Shown: piece after piece, positions 34,617 to 36,026 of the stretch
How the letters are laid out: each line of letters opens with the position of its first letter
Position numbering within the stretch: the stretch's first letter is position 1
NCBI GenBank assembly: GCA_039182125.1
Contig: JBCDCH010000040.1
Coordinates: 1-36,026, forward strand
Length of the DNA: 36,026 nucleotides
Direction: 5' to 3'
Origin: Planctomycetota bacterium
GTDB taxonomy: Bacteria > Planctomycetota > Phycisphaerae > Tepidisphaerales > Tepidisphaeraceae
Translations under genes and position numbers: made by a program
Notes under the pieces: model-generated
The model's input: the letters and a program-made list of their open reading frames with translations, nothing else
What the model was told of the DNA's origin: nothing
The model's database searches: none

Positions 34617-35339
34617 ATGCCCTGTCTCGTTCTCCAAGTCCGCGACCAACTTGAACGCTTCGAGTTGAGCGACGGCGACATCCTCGGTCGCGGCGACGAC
34701 GCGCACGTCCGAATCGTTGACCCCACGATCAGCCGACACCACGCCCGCTTCGAACTGACCGACCCGGCACTGCCCAGCGTCGTCGACTTGAATAGCGCCA
34801 ACGGCATCCGCGTCGATGGTGACCGGGTGTACCCGAAGGACGTGCTGCCCGACGGCGCGCAGGTGCGGTTCGGGGACGTGGCCGGTTGGTTTTTCCAGAA
34901 AGAGCCGCCGTTCAAACTCGACACCGGGCCGATGTGCGCGGTCTGTCAATGGAAGGTCGAGCCGCGTCAGGCGCTGCACCGCTGCAACGACTGCGGCGTG
35001 CTCTACCACCGCGATTGCTGGGTGCAAAACGGCGGTTGCGGCAGCTACGGATGCACGCAGGTCGGCGCGGCCGTCATCGAAGACTCCGGCGACCATGCCG
35101 GCGATGACAGCGGGCTCGAAGTCGCGGTCGCCAAGACGACCACCTCCGCCGACGCGGCCCTGCTCGCCTCCGCCGTCGCCGGCAGCGCTCTCGGCATCCT
35201 CGCGTTCGGCATCCCGGCGGCGATCGTGGCCGCCATCGCCGGCGTGAAGAAATCGATCCCCGCCGCAGCACTCGCCGGTGCCGGCGCGCTCGTCGGTGTG
35301 GGCGTGAGTTGGTGGTGGTGGCTCGCTTCGCCGATTTGA
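34617..35339 (+). CDS. FHA-RING-like zinc-finger membrane protein (E3-ligase-like)
   Basis: The 240-residue product has three parts. An N-terminal canonical FHA domain (about 1-95) has L-G-R-G-D, T-I-S-R-H-H-A-R-F and N-S-A-N-G, all the phosphothreonine-binding residues. A binuclear treble-clef finger at 107-146 has the spacing C-x2-C-x12-C-x2-C-x4-H-x2-C-x6-C-x4-C (C4HC3, like RINGv/PHD and prokaryotic RING families). Two hydrophobic segments (about 182-209 and 214-236) anchor the C-terminus. A FHA plus RING order matches eukaryotic RNF8 and CHFR ligases, presumably by convergence. Beside E1, E2 and Ubl it is the obvious E3 candidate. ATG 34617 is preferred to the GTG 6 bp upstream. Confidence 0.85.
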   Translation: MPCLVLQVRDQLERFELSDGDILGRGDDAHVRIVDPTISRHHARFELTDPALPSVVDLNSANGIRVDGDRVYPKDVLPDGAQVRFGDVAGWFFQKEPPFKLDTGPMCAVCQWKVEPRQALHRCNDCGVLYHRDCWVQNGGCGSYGCTQVGAAVIEDSGDHAGDDSGLEVAVAKTTTSADAALLASAVAGSALGILAFGIPAAIVAAIAGVKKSIPAAALAGAGALVGVGVSWWWWLASPI

Positions 35340-35356
35340 CCCCGAACAATCGAACC

Positions 35357-35953
35357 ATGATCTCCTTCCGCTGCGTCACCTGCGGCCACAAGTTCGATGT
35401 CCCCGACCGCCTCGCCGGCAAGAAGGCGCGTTGCAAGCACTGCAAAACGTCGCTGGTGATCCCGCAGCCGGTAAGCCTGAATCGTCAACTCTCACCACGG
35501 CAACGTCGGCTCCTCGCCGACGAAAAAACGCTACGCGAGACCTTCGCCGACGGACCGATCCGCATCGTCGAAGCGTCAGGTGAACCACCGGAGAAGTACG
35601 TACTGGATTACCTCGTCCGCTCGCTCCGCAAGGAAATCAAGCGTGAGCCCGAGCCGATCAAGGGCCATCGCGTGCAGGTCGTGTTGCCGCCGGACTACCC
35701 CCGGCTCGCGCCGACGGTCTCGATGCTCACGCCGGTGTTTCATCCCAACATCGACACGACGACCGTCTGCGTCGGCGACCACTGGGCTGCGGGCGAACGG
35801 CTCGTCGACCTGCTCATCCGCGTCGGCGAGATGCTCGCGTTCCAAGCGTACAACATTCGCAGCCCCCTCAACGGCGACGCCGCCATGTGGGCCGACCTCA
35901 ACAGCGAACAGTTCCCGATCGACCCGATGGATTTGCGGGCGCTGGTGGATTGA
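35357..35953 (+). CDS. E2-like ubiquitin-conjugating enzyme with N-terminal zinc ribbon
   Basis: A 198-residue protein. Residues 1-35 form a zinc ribbon (Cys6, Cys9, Cys26, Cys29; C-x2-C-x16-C-x2-C). From about 50 a UBC/E2 fold follows: the strands to L-P-P-D-Y-P-R-L-A-P (YP motif), H-P-N (129-131) and Cys138 in V-C-V-G-D-H-W, at the place of the E2 catalytic cysteine, seven residues after the Asn. W143 and the downstream helix (L-V-D-L-L-I-R-V-G-E-M-L) plus R-S-P-L-N also match E2s. This is the last gene of the run, 17 bp after the RING gene and shortly before a long inverted repeat. Confidence 0.9.
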   Translation: MISFRCVTCGHKFDVPDRLAGKKARCKHCKTSLVIPQPVSLNRQLSPRQRRLLADEKTLRETFADGPIRIVEASGEPPEKYVLDYLVRSLRKEIKREPEPIKGHRVQVVLPPDYPRLAPTVSMLTPVFHPNIDTTTVCVGDHWAAGERLVDLLIRVGEMLAFQAYNIRSPLNGDAAMWADLNSEQFPIDPMDLRALVD

Positions 35954-35967
35954 CGCGGTCGATCCAT

Positions 35968-36024
35968 TTTGAGCGGCGACCAACGGGAGCTTCTGAAGAA
36001 GGCTCCCGTTGGTCGCCGCTCAAA
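35968..36024. terminator. 23-bp perfect inverted repeat after the E2 gene
   Basis: Arms 35968-35990 and 36002-36024 are perfect reverse complements, with an inner 3-bp stem and TGAA loop across the 11-base spacer. As RNA it would make an exceptionally stable hairpin 15 bp past the E2 stop codon, so it is the likely terminator of the Ubl operon. It lacks a visible T-tract, although the window ends 2 bases later. It could also be a mobile or repeated palindrome. Confidence 0.55.
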
Positions 36025-36026
36025 CG

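Overview
The window is GC-rich bacterial DNA that most resembles a planctomycete of the class Phycisphaerae. The pointers are the 16S rRNA, a prepilin-like protein beside a LacI regulator, very large secreted PQQ-propeller/TPR proteins, and a eukaryote-like ubiquitin-conjugation gene set. The class assignment is an inference from gene content and from 16S features read by eye.

Layout. (1) 1-1132 is the 5' three quarters of a 16S rRNA gene on the minus strand, with a readable rrn leader (promoter, boxB-like hairpin, boxA) directly downstream of der, the ribosome-assembly GTPase (1555-3081). (2) 3243-4615 is an AT-richer patch with a DUF2721-like membrane protein and a nucleotidyltransferase that looks truncated. 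(3) 4696-7819 holds a type IV pilin-like secreted protein divergent from a LacI regulator, followed by an orphan DNA methyltransferase. (4) 7861-14089 (plus strand) carries MTA phosphorylase, a 1526-residue secreted beta-propeller/TPR protein, an Nfu-type Fe-S protein and TadA. (5) 14093-16103 has two divergent medium-chain dehydrogenases. (6) 16100-20162 (minus strand) is a tight run thuA-like, cmk, plsC, mazG-like and a GHL10 glycoside-hydrolase-like gene. A SRPBCC-like gene and a large lipoprotein-like gene follow. (7) 22199-30534 (minus strand) is a Wzx/Wzy-type exopolysaccharide operon transcribed in the order chain-length regulator/tyrosine-kinase-like protein, initiating sugar transferase, WecG/TagA glycosyltransferase, Wzx flippase, GT2, Wzy/O-antigen ligase.

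(8) The most interesting part is 31042-35953 on the plus strand: six closely packed genes that together look like a complete, membrane-associated bacterial ubiquitin-like pathway. They encode a beta-grasp ubiquitin-like protein, an E1 (ThiF/MoeB fold), a JAB/JAMM isopeptidase with a C-terminal membrane anchor, a multi-pass membrane protein with a C-terminal FHA domain, an FHA plus C4HC3 RING-like zinc-finger protein with membrane segments (E3-like), and an E2 (UBC fold) with an N-terminal zinc ribbon. Bacterial E1/E2/JAB/Ubl sets, some with RING fingers, are known from comparative genomics, and simpler relatives act in antiviral defence. The combination here of an FHA-RING ligase-like protein (the architecture of eukaryotic RNF8 and CHFR), a second FHA membrane protein and a membrane-anchored JAB suggests phosphothreonine-directed Ubl modification at the membrane. 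A 23-bp perfect inverted repeat follows the operon at the end of the window.

The exopolysaccharide and ubiquitin-like operons diverge from a shared 507-bp intergenic region.
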